A stretch of DNA of 64,000 bases from Streptomyces guryensis (GTDB taxonomy: Bacteria; Actinomycetota; Actinomycetes; Streptomycetales; Streptomycetaceae): contig NZ_JAJSBI010000008.1 of assembly GCF_021261325.1 (NCBI RefSeq), positions 124,001-188,000 on the forward strand, given 5' to 3'. The notes under the pieces were generated by a model that saw nothing but the letters and a program-made list of their open reading frames with translations, did no database searches and was not told the DNA's origin. The translations under genes and the position numbers were made by a program. Below, one piece after another: positions 55,356-63,182 of the stretch; the first letter of the stretch is position 1, and each line of letters starts with the position of its first letter.

Positions 55356-56984
55356 ATGGGCAAGGGGGTCAAGGTCACCGTCATCAGCAGCGTCTTCGCT
55401 GTGATGGTGGGCGGCGCCGGATACGGCGCGTACAACATCGTGTCCGCGCTGAACGGCGACGGGGGGTCGGACGGATCGGCGTCCGTGAAGACCGGTCCGC
55501 CGAGCGGCGACGAGATCAAGGAGACGTCGGCCAAGTTCTTCGCGGCCTGGGAGAAGGGCCAGGCGGCCCGGGCGGCGACGTACACGAACAACGACACGGC
55601 GGCCGAACCGCTGCTGACCGCCTACGACAACACCGCGCACATCACCGCGGTGAAGATCACGCCGGGCACGGCGAAGGGCGCGACGGTCCCTTACACGGTC
55701 AAGGCAACGGTGTCGTACGAGGGCAGGTCGAAGCCCCTGACCTACCGGAGTGAGCTGACCGTCGTCCGCGGGAAGACCACCGGGCGGGCCCTGGTCGACT
55801 GGCAGCCGTCGGTCGTCCATCCGCAGCTGCGGAAGGGCGACACCCTGGTCACCGGCGAGGCGGCGAACCCTCCGATCGAGGCCGTGGACCGGGGCGGGGC
55901 CGCGCTCACGAAGGAGAAGTACCCGTCGCTCGGCCCGATCCTGGACGCCCTGCGCGACCGCTACGGCGACAAGGCGGGCGGGGTCCCCGGCATCGAGCTG
56001 TCGATCAAGCACGCGGCCCCGGACACGGCCGACACCTCGCTGCTCACCCTCACCAAGGGCAGAGCGGGCAGACTGCAGACCACGATCAGCGCGAGTGCGC
56101 AGGCGGCGGCCGAGACCGCGGTGAAGAAGTTCGCGCAGTCCTCGCTGGTGGCCGTCAAGCCCAGCACCGGTGAAGTACTGGCGGTGGCCAACAACCGCAA
56201 GGACCAGTTCAACGCGGCCTTCGAGGGGCAGGTCGCGCCCGGCTCCACCATGAAGATCATCACCGCCGCGATGCTCATCGACAACGGCGTGACCTCGATG
56301 AACGGGCCCGCGCCCTGCCCGCCCACCGCCACCTGGCAGAGCCAGACCTTCACCAACCTCAAGAACATGCCGCCAGACGAGAAGGCCACGCTCGCGGGCA
56401 GCTTCCTGCGCTCCTGCAACACGGCCTTCATCAAGCTCATCGACGAGAAGCCGCTCACCGACTCCTCGCTGACGACGGAGGCCCAGGACCGGTTCGGGCT
56501 CGGCCGGGACAACTGGAAGACCGGCATCGTCTCCTTCGACGGCAAGGTCCCCGCGGTGAGCGGCCCGGACCGCGCGGCGAACGCCATCGGCCAGGGCCAG
56601 GTCCAGATGAGCCCGCTGAACATGGCGTCGGTCACCGCGACCGCCATCACCGGCGACTTCCGGCAGCCGTACCTGGTGTCGCCGAAGCTCGACGACCGTC
56701 AACTGGCCACCGCGAAGGGCCTGTCCGCGGGCACGGCAGCGCAGCTGAAGCAGATGATGCGGCTCACCGCGACCCAGGGCACCGCCGCGCAGGCGATGGC
56801 CGGGCTGCGCGGGGACTTCGGCGCGAAGACCGGTTCCGCCGAGGTCGACGGACAGGCCGTGTCCAACAGCTGGTTCACGGGTTTCCGGGGTGACATCGCG
56901 GCGGCGGCCATGACCGAGGAGGGCGGCCACGGCGGCACGGCGGCCGGGCCGATTGTCGCAGCTGTGCTACGGACGGGCTCCTGA
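55356..56984 (+). CDS. Class B penicillin-binding protein, tandem copy 1 (542 aa)
   Basis: D,D-transpeptidase with an N-terminal membrane anchor (VTVISSVFAVMVGGAGYGAY), an NTF2-like (MecA N-type) domain at about 50-150, and the transpeptidase domain: active-site APGSTMKI (SxxK), RSCNTAF (SxN) and GAKTGSAE (KTG). The start is the ATG at 55356 after GGGGAGGGG. 99 bp downstream lies a paralogue of the same architecture. Extended Ser/Thr-rich linkers near the anchor are possible Pmt targets (inference). Confidence 0.93.
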   Translation: MGKGVKVTVISSVFAVMVGGAGYGAYNIVSALNGDGGSDGSASVKTGPPSGDEIKETSAKFFAAWEKGQAARAATYTNNDTAAEPLLTAYDNTAHITAVKITPGTAKGATVPYTVKATVSYEGRSKPLTYRSELTVVRGKTTGRALVDWQPSVVHPQLRKGDTLVTGEAANPPIEAVDRGGAALTKEKYPSLGPILDALRDRYGDKAGGVPGIELSIKHAAPDTADTSLLTLTKGRAGRLQTTISASAQAAAETAVKKFAQSSLVAVKPSTGEVLAVANNRKDQFNAAFEGQVAPGSTMKIITAAMLIDNGVTSMNGPAPCPPTATWQSQTFTNLKNMPPDEKATLAGSFLRSCNTAFIKLIDEKPLTDSSLTTEAQDRFGLGRDNWKTGIVSFDGKVPAVSGPDRAANAIGQGQVQMSPLNMASVTATAITGDFRQPYLVSPKLDDRQLATAKGLSAGTAAQLKQMMRLTATQGTAAQAMAGLRGDFGAKTGSAEVDGQAVSNSWFTGFRGDIAAAAMTEEGGHGGTAAGPIVAAVLRTGS

Positions 56985-57083
56985 AGTCACCCGTTGAGGA
57001 AGGGACTCTAGGCTGTTGCCGTCGTTGGTTGGGATGGATGTGGGCAACGGGGACCCTGGGGATCTCTCGGAGGAACGGGAACA

Positions 57084-58760
57084 GTGGGCAACAGAAAGCG
57101 CGTCGCCGAGCGACGGAAGACCAAACCCGCCGTGGTCGGCGGGATGATCGCCGTGGTGGTCGGCGGCGCCGGTTTCGGCGCCTACGCGCTGTACGGCGGC
57201 GGGGCGTCGGCCGACGACCGGTCGGCCTCGACGTCCGCGACCTCCGACCACAAGGCCGTCAAGACCGGCCCGCTGTCCGCGACCGAGGTCCAGACGGCGG
57301 CCGAGCGGTTCCTCACGGGCTGGCAGCAGGGCAAGGTGACGCAGGCCGCCGCGGCCACGAACGACCCGGCGGCGGCCACCACCCTGCTGACGGGCTTCAC
57401 CAAGGACGCCCACATCACGGGCGCCACGCTCACCGAGGGCACCCGCACCGGCGACAAGGTCCCCTTCTCCGTCAGGGGCACGGTCTCCTACAAGGGCACC
57501 AAGCTGCCGCTCGCGTACCGGAGTGCGCTCACGGTCGTGCGCAAGAAGGAGGACGGCAAGCCGTACGTCGACTGGCACTCCGCCGTCGTCCACCCCGACC
57601 TGAGGGACGGCGACACCCTGGTCACCGGCGAGTCCGGGACGCCGCCGGTCAAGGCGTACGACCGCCACGGCGGCGAGCTGACGACCGCCAAGTACCCCTC
57701 GCTCGGCCCGGTCCTGGACGGTCTGCGCGAGAAGTACGGCAAGACCGCCGGCGGCAAGGCGGGCGTCGAGCTGGACGTGGTGCGTGGCAAGGCGTCGCAG
57801 AAGGCCAAGCTGTCCGACAAGACGCTGCTGACGCTGACCAAGGGCACGCCGGGCAAGGTGAACACGACGCTGAGCCCGACCTTCCAGGCCGCCGCCGAGA
57901 AGCAGGTCGCGGCGAAGGACAGCTCCTCGGTCGTCGTCATGCGTCCGTCCACCGGCGAGATCCTTGCCGTGGCGAACCACAGCCCCGGCTTCAACGTCGC
58001 CTTCCAGGGCTCCCTGGCCCCGGGCTCCACGATGAAGATCGTGACGTCGACGATGCTGTTCGAGAAGGACCTCGTCCACCCCGACCAGTCGCACCCCTGC
58101 CCCAAGACGTACAAGCTCGCGGGCTGGACGTTCCACAACGACGACAACTCCGAGATCAAGCAGGGCTCGTTCAAGCTGGCCTTCGGGGCCTCCTGCAACA
58201 ACGCCTTCATCAACTTCGCGCCGAAGCTGTCCAACAGCGACCTGACGCAGGAGGCCCAGCAGGTCTACGGCCTCGGCCTGAACAACTGGGCCATCGGCGT
58301 CCCGACCTTCGACGGCTCGATCCCGGTGATGAGCGGCGCACAGATGGGTGCCTCGCTGATCGGACAGGGCGGGGTGCGGATGAACCCGCTGAACATGGCG
58401 TCGGTGGCGGCGACGGTCGAGACGGGCTCCTTCCACCAGCCGTACCTGGTCGCCCCGTCGGTGGACAAACGGACACTGGCGAAGGCCTCGCGCACGATGT
58501 CGTCGAAGACGCAGGCCGAGCTGAAGGAGGTCATGTCCTACACGGCCTCCTACGGCACGGCGGCCAAGGCGATGTCGGGTCTGAGCTCCGGCTGCGGCGC
58601 CAAGACGGGCTCCGCCGAGGTCGACGGCCAGAAGAAGCCGAACGGCTGGTTCACCGCCTACTGCGGCGACCTGGCCGCATCAGGCGTGGTCCAGGCGGGC
58701 GGCCACGGCGGCGACACCGCGGGCCCGATCGTGGCAGCACTGCTCAGGATGGGCGGTTGA
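57084..58760 (+). CDS. Class B penicillin-binding protein, tandem copy 2 (558 aa)
   Basis: Paralogue of the upstream gene: an N-terminal basic stretch and helix (MIAVVVGGAGFGAYALYGG), an NTF2-like domain, then the transpeptidase with APGSTMKI, GASCNNAF and GAKTGSAEVDG motifs. An extra Cys pair (HPCPKTYK, ASCNN) and a second pair near the C terminus (SGCGAKTG, AYCGD) may be disulfide-bonded outside the cell. The GTG at 57084 has GGAGG. Probably transcribed with copy 1. Confidence 0.93.
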   Translation: MGNRKRVAERRKTKPAVVGGMIAVVVGGAGFGAYALYGGGASADDRSASTSATSDHKAVKTGPLSATEVQTAAERFLTGWQQGKVTQAAAATNDPAAATTLLTGFTKDAHITGATLTEGTRTGDKVPFSVRGTVSYKGTKLPLAYRSALTVVRKKEDGKPYVDWHSAVVHPDLRDGDTLVTGESGTPPVKAYDRHGGELTTAKYPSLGPVLDGLREKYGKTAGGKAGVELDVVRGKASQKAKLSDKTLLTLTKGTPGKVNTTLSPTFQAAAEKQVAAKDSSSVVVMRPSTGEILAVANHSPGFNVAFQGSLAPGSTMKIVTSTMLFEKDLVHPDQSHPCPKTYKLAGWTFHNDDNSEIKQGSFKLAFGASCNNAFINFAPKLSNSDLTQEAQQVYGLGLNNWAIGVPTFDGSIPVMSGAQMGASLIGQGGVRMNPLNMASVAATVETGSFHQPYLVAPSVDKRTLAKASRTMSSKTQAELKEVMSYTASYGTAAKAMSGLSSGCGAKTGSAEVDGQKKPNGWFTAYCGDLAASGVVQAGGHGGDTAGPIVAALLRMGG

Positions 58761-58763
58761 TCA

Positions 58764-58807
58764 GCGCCCCTGAAGGGGCGCGGGGAACCGCGCGACCAGC
58801 CACGACG
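58764..58807. repeat. Dispersed intergenic repeat family C, copy 2
   Basis: A CGCCCC-TGAA-GGGGCG hairpin (58764-58781) runs into GCGGGGAACCGCGCGACCAG and CCACGACG, matching 49316-49354. It sits immediately after the PBP stop and may double as a terminator between convergent genes. Confidence 0.75.
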
Positions 58808-58833
58808 GCGTGGCAGACGAACGACGGCACAGC

Positions 58834-59181
58834 TCACCGGGAGACAGGCGCCGCAGCCATATAGGTGCGGCGCAGAAACCGCAGCAGGGTCTTCGACTCG
58901 AACTGCACCACCGAGACACCGTCCGCCGAGTGGAACTCGACAACGGCCTGAACCCGGCCGCAAGGCCACACCCGCACCTCACCGCTGCCGGCCGGGGCGC
59001 GCAGGCCCTGTTCCAGCAGGGAACGGGAAAAACTCCACTCGTCCGCCCCGGGCAGTCCGACCCGCACCTCACGCGGGTCGACGTCGGGGTCGTAGCGCAG
59101 GACCACCGGGACGGTCTCGTCGTCCGGTACCGCCGCATCCGTGACCAGGTGGGCTCGTGCGTACTGCTCGACTACAGACAT
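58834..59181 (-). CDS. ssgE: SsgA-like sporulation protein (115 aa)
   Basis: SALP-family regulator of division and autolysis, unique to sporulating actinomycetes. The core motifs are VPVVLRYDPDVDPREVRV, WSFSRSLLEQGLRAP and GSGEVRVWPCG. It ends soon after LLRFLRRTYMAA, so it lacks the acidic tail seen in SsgA and SsgB. By position after the paired PBPs it corresponds to SsgE of S. coelicolor, which affects spore separation; the symbol rests on that synteny. ATG at 59181. Confidence 0.82.
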   Translation of the reverse strand: MSVVEQYARAHLVTDAAVPDDETVPVVLRYDPDVDPREVRVGLPGADEWSFSRSLLEQGLRAPAGSGEVRVWPCGRVQAVVEFHSADGVSVVQFESKTLLRFLRRTYMAAAPVSR

Positions 59182-59312
59182 CGTGACGGCCCTCTCACGC
59201 TGCGTGCCCTGTGCGGAAACTGTGCATCCATCCCTTCCCAATGTCCCATATTTTCCCGAATATGCCCCCTGGCGTCGTACAACCCACACAGCGACGCACG
59301 AGCGCCTCGCTC

Positions 59313-59343
59313 TTGCAAGTAGTTCGCAACAAGGCACTATCAT
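59313..59343 (+). promoter_or_regulatory. Nur-type nickel operator overlapping the cbiM promoter
   Basis: TTGCAA-GTAGT-TCGCAA at 59313-59329 fits the established Nur box tTGCaa-N5-ttGCAA with one mismatch. TATCAT at 59338-59343 is a -10 hexamer with the first half site in the -35 position (19-bp spacing). The cbiM GTG at 59350 lies at the expected transcription start, so the mRNA is probably leaderless and repressed by nickel-bound Nur. Confidence 0.82.
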
Positions 59344-59349
59344 CGAACG

Positions 59350-60396
59350 GTGCATGTGCCTGACGGATTCATCAACGCCCCCGTCTCCGCCGCGGCCGGA
59401 GTCGTCGCCGCGGGCGTCGTCGCGGTGAGCCTGCGCGGCGCGCGCCGCGAGCTGGACGAGCGGACGGCGCCACTGGCCGGGCTGGTGGCGGCGTTCATCT
59501 TCGCGGTGCAGATGCTGAACTTCCCCGTCGCTGCGGGGACCAGCGGCCATCTGCTCGGCGGCGCGCTCGCCGCGATCCTCGTCGGCCCCTTCACCGGCGT
59601 CCTGTGCGTGTCCGTCGTCCTGCTGATGCAGGGCATCCTCTTCGCGGACGGCGGCCTGACCGCGCTCGGCGTGAACATCACCGACATGGCGATCGTCACG
59701 ACGGTGGTCGGATACGCCGTCTTCCGGGGCCTGGTGAAGGTGCTCCCGCGCGGGCGGCGCTCGGTGACCGTGGCCTCCTTCGTCGCCGCGCTCCTCTCGG
59801 TCCCGGCCGCCGCGGTCTGCTTCACGCTGATCTACGCCGTCGGCGGCACCACGGACGTCTCCATCGGCAAGGTCGCCACCGCGATGATCGGCGTACACGT
59901 ACTGATCGGGATCGGCGAGGCGGCGATCACGGGGCTGACAGTGGGTGCGGTGATCGCCGTACGCCCTGATCTCGTGTACGGCGCGCGCGGTCTGGAGCAG
60001 AAGCTCAAGCTGCGCGTGAACGGCGAGCTCGTGGACGCTCCCCCGTCCCGCCCGGCGCCCGTCGCGGCGCGCACCTCCCGCCGCACACTGTGGATCACCG
60101 GCCTGGTCACCTCCCTCGTGCTGGCCGGCTTCGTCAGCTTCTACGCCTCCTCGAACCCCGACGGGCTGATGAAGGTCGCCCACGACAAGGGCCTCGACAG
60201 CAGGGCACAGAAGCACGCGTCGGACGGCTCCCCGCTCGCCGGCTACGGCGTCAGGGACGTCGCGGACGCAGGCCTCTCCAAGGGCCTGGCGGGCGTGATC
60301 GGTGTCGGCGTGACCGTCGTCGCGGGCAGCACGGTGTTCTGGGTGGTGCGCAGGCGCCGCACGGCCGACGCCTCTCCCGTCGGCACGGGCGTCTGA
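59350..60396 (+). CDS. cbiM: ECF transporter substrate-binding protein CbiM fused to PDGLE/CbiN-like domain (348 aa)
   Basis: Binds Ni2+ or Co2+. The N terminus MHVPDGFINAPVS supplies the metal ligands (terminal amine, His2). Six or seven helices follow, with NFPVAAGTSGHLLGGALAA and NITDMAIV. After about residue 235 comes a membrane helix, SNPDGLMKVAHDKG, and another helix: the PDGLE domain that replaces separate CbiN. The Nur-like box upstream argues for nickel. First gene of cbiM-Q-O. Confidence 0.93.
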   Translation: MHVPDGFINAPVSAAAGVVAAGVVAVSLRGARRELDERTAPLAGLVAAFIFAVQMLNFPVAAGTSGHLLGGALAAILVGPFTGVLCVSVVLLMQGILFADGGLTALGVNITDMAIVTTVVGYAVFRGLVKVLPRGRRSVTVASFVAALLSVPAAAVCFTLIYAVGGTTDVSIGKVATAMIGVHVLIGIGEAAITGLTVGAVIAVRPDLVYGARGLEQKLKLRVNGELVDAPPSRPAPVAARTSRRTLWITGLVTSLVLAGFVSFYASSNPDGLMKVAHDKGLDSRAQKHASDGSPLAGYGVRDVADAGLSKGLAGVIGVGVTVVAGSTVFWVVRRRRTADASPVGTGV

Positions 60397-60397
60397 C

Positions 60398-61159
60398 GTG
60401 GGCGCCGGGCACGCACACAGGCTCTACCGGCACGGGCACTCCCCCGTGCACGCCCTGCCGCCGCACACCAAGCTCGCCGCCGCCTTCGCGTTCGTGGTGG
60501 TCGTGGTGTCCACGCCACGGGAGGCGATGTGGGCGTTCGGCCTGTACGCCGTACTCCTGGGCGTCGTCGCGCGGCTCGCTCGCGTGCCCGCCGGGTTCCT
60601 GCTCAAGCGGCTGCTGATCGAGGTGCCGTTCGTCGCGTTCGCGGTGCTGATGCCCTTCGTGGCGGAGGGCGAGCGGGTGGACGTCCTCGGACTGTCCCTG
60701 AGCGTGAACGGCCTGTGGGGCGCCTGGAACGTGCTCGCGAAGGGCACGCTGGGTGTCGCCGCCTCCGTACTCCTCGCATCCACGACCGAACTGCGCGAAC
60801 TCCTCCTCGGCCTCCAGCGGTTGAAGCTCCCGCCGCTCCTCGTGCAGATCGCGTCCTTCATGATCCGCTACGGCGACGTCATCACGGACGAGATGCGGCG
60901 GATGCGGATCGCTCGGGAGTCCCGGGGCTTCGAGGCCCGGGGCGTCCGGCACTGGGGCGTGCTCGCCAAGTCGGCGGGCGCCCTGTTCATCCGCTCCTAC
61001 GAGCGCGGGGAGCGCGTCCACCTGGCCATGGTCAGCCGCGGTTACGCCGGTTCGATGCCGGTGATCGACGAGGTGACCGCGGACCGGTCGCAGTGGTCGT
61101 ACGCCCTCATGCTCCCGAGCGCGGCTCTCGTTGTGTGTTTGCTGGGATGGACCCTTTGA
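60398..61159 (+). CDS. cbiQ: ECF transporter transmembrane protein CbiQ (253 aa)
   Basis: T component that couples the ATPase to CbiM. An N-terminal cytosolic His-rich stretch (HAHRLYRHGHS) is followed by helices, and the conserved coupling segments IRYGDVITDEMRRM and ARESRGFEARG face the ATPase. The GTG at 60398 is one base after the cbiM stop. The first 10 residues are His-rich and might chelate metal. Confidence 0.92.
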   Translation: MGAGHAHRLYRHGHSPVHALPPHTKLAAAFAFVVVVVSTPREAMWAFGLYAVLLGVVARLARVPAGFLLKRLLIEVPFVAFAVLMPFVAEGERVDVLGLSLSVNGLWGAWNVLAKGTLGVAASVLLASTTELRELLLGLQRLKLPPLLVQIASFMIRYGDVITDEMRRMRIARESRGFEARGVRHWGVLAKSAGALFIRSYERGERVHLAMVSRGYAGSMPVIDEVTADRSQWSYALMLPSAALVVCLLGWTL

Positions 61160-61368
61160 ACCCTGCCCCAGCCAGCAGCAGGGGGATTCCTGGCTCAGGA
61201 AGCCCCACAGGTCAGCGACCTGCGAGGTCCTACTCCCGCAGCACCAGCCGGGACGGAACCTGCCCGGTCTTCACAGTGAACGCCAAAAGGAATGCGCATG
61301 CTTGGTTCTCGCAATGCACCGCTCGTGATCGGCGGCACCCGATCACGCGCTGGGATTCGGAGGGTTCG
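61160..61368 (+). other. 209-bp structured intercistronic region in cbiQ-cbiO
   Basis: Unusually long for this otherwise tight operon. It contains GGGG(A)TTCC/GGAA(G)CCCC at 61181-61206, an alternative CCCTGC/GCAGGG hairpin at 61161-61183, CAGGTC-AGC-GACCTG at 61208-61222 and GTGATCGG-CGGCAC-CCGATCAC at 61325-61346, the last 22 bp before the cbiO start. No cobalamin-box match is seen. It may be a regulatory RNA or an mRNA processing site. Confidence 0.5.
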
Positions 61369-62118
61369 GTGACGTTCTCACTGGAAGTGACCGGCCTCGC
61401 CTTCGCCTACCCCGACGGCCACCAGGCCCTCTTCGGCGTCGACTTCTCCATCGGGCACGGCGAGCGGGTCGCGCTGCTCGGGCCGAACGGTGCAGGCAAG
61501 ACGACCCTGGTGCTGCACCTCAACGGCATCCTGGCCGGCGGCGCGGGCTCGGTCACGGTCGCCGGACTGCCCGTCGGCAAGCGGCACATGGCGGAGATCC
61601 GCCGCAGGGTCGGCATCGTCTTCCAGGACCCGGACGACCAGCTGTTCATGCCGACGGTCCGCGAGGACGTGGCGTTCGGTCCCGCGGCGGCCGGGCTGAA
61701 GGGGCCGGAGCTGGAGGAGCGCGTCGACCGGGCGCTCGCGCGGGTCGGCATGGCCGAGTTCAAGGACCGGCCCCCGCACCACCTCTCCTTCGGGCAGCGG
61801 CGCCGGGTGGCCGTGGCGACCGTACTCGCCATGGAGCCGGAGATCCTCGTCCTGGACGAGCCGTCCTCCAACCTCGACCCGGCCTCCCGGCGCGAACTGG
61901 CCGACATCCTGCGCTCGTTGGACGTCACCGTCCTCATGGTCACGCACGACCTGCCGTACGCCCTGGAGCTGTGCCCGCGCTCCCTGATCCTCAGCGAGGG
62001 CGTGATCGCGGCGGACGGCAGGACGGCCGAGCTGCTCCTGGACGAGGACCTGATGCGTGCCCACCGGCTGGAGCTGCCCTTCGGTTTCGACCCGCGGTCC
62101 GTGACAATGGGCGCGTGA
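61369..62118 (+). CDS. cbiO: ECF transporter ATPase CbiO (249 aa)
   Basis: ATP-binding subunit of the nickel/cobalt importer. Walker A GPNGAGKTT, Q-loop FQDPDDQLFMPTV (the CbiO-specific form), signature HLSFGQRRRVAVATVLA, Walker B ILVLDEPSSNLDP and H-loop VTHD. The GTG at 61369 has GGAGGG. The open frame continues upstream through the intercistronic region but lacks similarity there. The stop overlaps ohrR (GTGA). Confidence 0.94.
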   Translation: MTFSLEVTGLAFAYPDGHQALFGVDFSIGHGERVALLGPNGAGKTTLVLHLNGILAGGAGSVTVAGLPVGKRHMAEIRRRVGIVFQDPDDQLFMPTVREDVAFGPAAAGLKGPELEERVDRALARVGMAEFKDRPPHHLSFGQRRRVAVATVLAMEPEILVLDEPSSNLDPASRRELADILRSLDVTVLMVTHDLPYALELCPRSLILSEGVIAADGRTAELLLDEDLMRAHRLELPFGFDPRSVTMGA

Positions 62119-62585
62119 CGAACGAGGACCATACGGCGACGGGCCCCGAGGGCTCGCTGCTGCTCGACGACCAGCTGTGTTTCGCGCTGTACGCGGCCCA
62201 GCGTGCGGTGACGTCCTCCTACCGCCCGCTCCTCGACGAACTCGGCCTCACCTACCCGCAGTACCTGGTGCTGCTCGTCCTGTGGGAGCGCGGCGAGATC
62301 GCGGTCAAGGAGCTGGCGACCGCGCTGCGGCTCGACTACGGCACGGTGTCGCCGCTGCTGAAGCGGCTGGAGGCGGCGGGCCTGGTGCGCCGGGAGCGCG
62401 CGGCGCACGACGAGCGCTCGGTGCTGGTCGCGTGCACGGGGCGCGGCGAGGAACTGCGGGAGCGCGCGGCGTGCGTACCGGGCGCGCTGCTCGCGGCGAC
62501 GGGGCTCGAAGCACCGGAGGTCGCACGGCTGCGCGAGGAGCTCTGGCGGCTGGCGGCGAAGGCCGAAGCCGCCGCACACCCCTGA
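62115..62585 (+). CDS. ohrR: OhrR-type MarR repressor (156 aa)
   Basis: Senses organic hydroperoxides through an N-terminal Cys. The reactive Cys lies in LCFALYAAQR (residue 22), and the tyrosines that hydrogen-bond its thiolate are in LDELGLTYPQY. The winged helix contains DYGTVSPLLKRLEAAGLV. The GTG at 62115 overlaps the cbiO stop, so this regulator is translated with the metal transporter. ohr follows at 62690. Confidence 0.92.
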   Translation: MTNEDHTATGPEGSLLLDDQLCFALYAAQRAVTSSYRPLLDELGLTYPQYLVLLVLWERGEIAVKELATALRLDYGTVSPLLKRLEAAGLVRRERAAHDERSVLVACTGRGEELRERAACVPGALLAATGLEAPEVARLREELWRLAAKAEAAAHP

Positions 62586-62640
62586 TCTCGGGTTACTCCC
62601 GGTTGCCACCCCCTGGTCAGGACTGCTGACCTACCAGCCA

Positions 62641-62660
62641 GTACCTTGTGCACGATGTAC
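62641..62660. promoter_or_regulatory. Candidate OhrR operator
   Basis: A 20-bp imperfect palindrome GTACCTTGTGCACGATGTAC, centred on GTGCAC, lies 30 bp before the ohr start in the 104-bp ohrR-ohr gap. By position it fits an OhrR site controlling ohr. Confidence 0.6.
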
Positions 62661-62689
62661 TTGCGCGCACTTGTTCTGGGGGGCCAACC

Positions 62690-63148
62690 ATGAGCGCCAT
62701 GAACGACGAAGTCACGGACGCCGACACCCGGCCGACGAAAATCATGTACGTCGCCGAGGCGACCGCACACGGCGGCCGGGACGGCTACGTCACCAGCCAG
62801 GACGGCCAGCTCGAACTCAAGGTCGCGATGCCACCGGAGCTGGGCGGCGACGGCAACGGCACCAACCCGGAGCAGTTGTTCGCGGCCGGCTACAGCTCCT
62901 GCTTCCACAACGCGCTGGTGCTGGTCGGCCGCCGTTCCGGCTTCGACCTCACCGGTTCCACGGTCGCCGCGAAGGTCGGCATCGGCCCCAACAAGCAGCG
63001 CGGTTACGGCCTCGCGGTCGCCCTCAGCGTCTCCCTCCCGGTGCTGGACCAGGACGTCGCGGCGAAGCTGGTGGACGCGGCGCACGAGGTGTGCCCGTAC
63101 TCGAACGCGACCCGCGGGAACATCGACGTGACGATTCTGCTTGGGTGA
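62690..63148 (+). CDS. ohr: Organic hydroperoxide resistance protein (152 aa)
   Basis: Thiol peroxidase reducing alkyl and lipid hydroperoxides. Reactive Cys71 is in AAGYSSCFHNAL and resolving Cys135 in HEVCPYSNATRGN; the Arg and Glu of the active site are in the expected positions (PEQLF). The ATG at 62690 has GGGGGG 6 nt upstream; a second ATG lies three codons in. Paired with ohrR. Confidence 0.94.
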   Translation: MSAMNDEVTDADTRPTKIMYVAEATAHGGRDGYVTSQDGQLELKVAMPPELGGDGNGTNPEQLFAAGYSSCFHNALVLVGRRSGFDLTGSTVAAKVGIGPNKQRGYGLAVALSVSLPVLDQDVAAKLVDAAHEVCPYSNATRGNIDVTILLG

Positions 63149-63182
63149 GTGGGGAGTACACACAGGCAGGAGGCGTACGGGC

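Noticed and set aside
59182..59349. Cobalamin riboswitch before cbiM
   Set aside because: The gap has no B12 box or conserved core, and a -10 next to the GTG plus a Nur-like box indicates a leaderless transcript.
61147..61368. N-terminal extension of CbiO or a small protein in the intercistronic region
   Set aside because: The frame is open but its sequence is low in similarity and the GTG at 61369 has a good ribosome site at the normal CbiO start.
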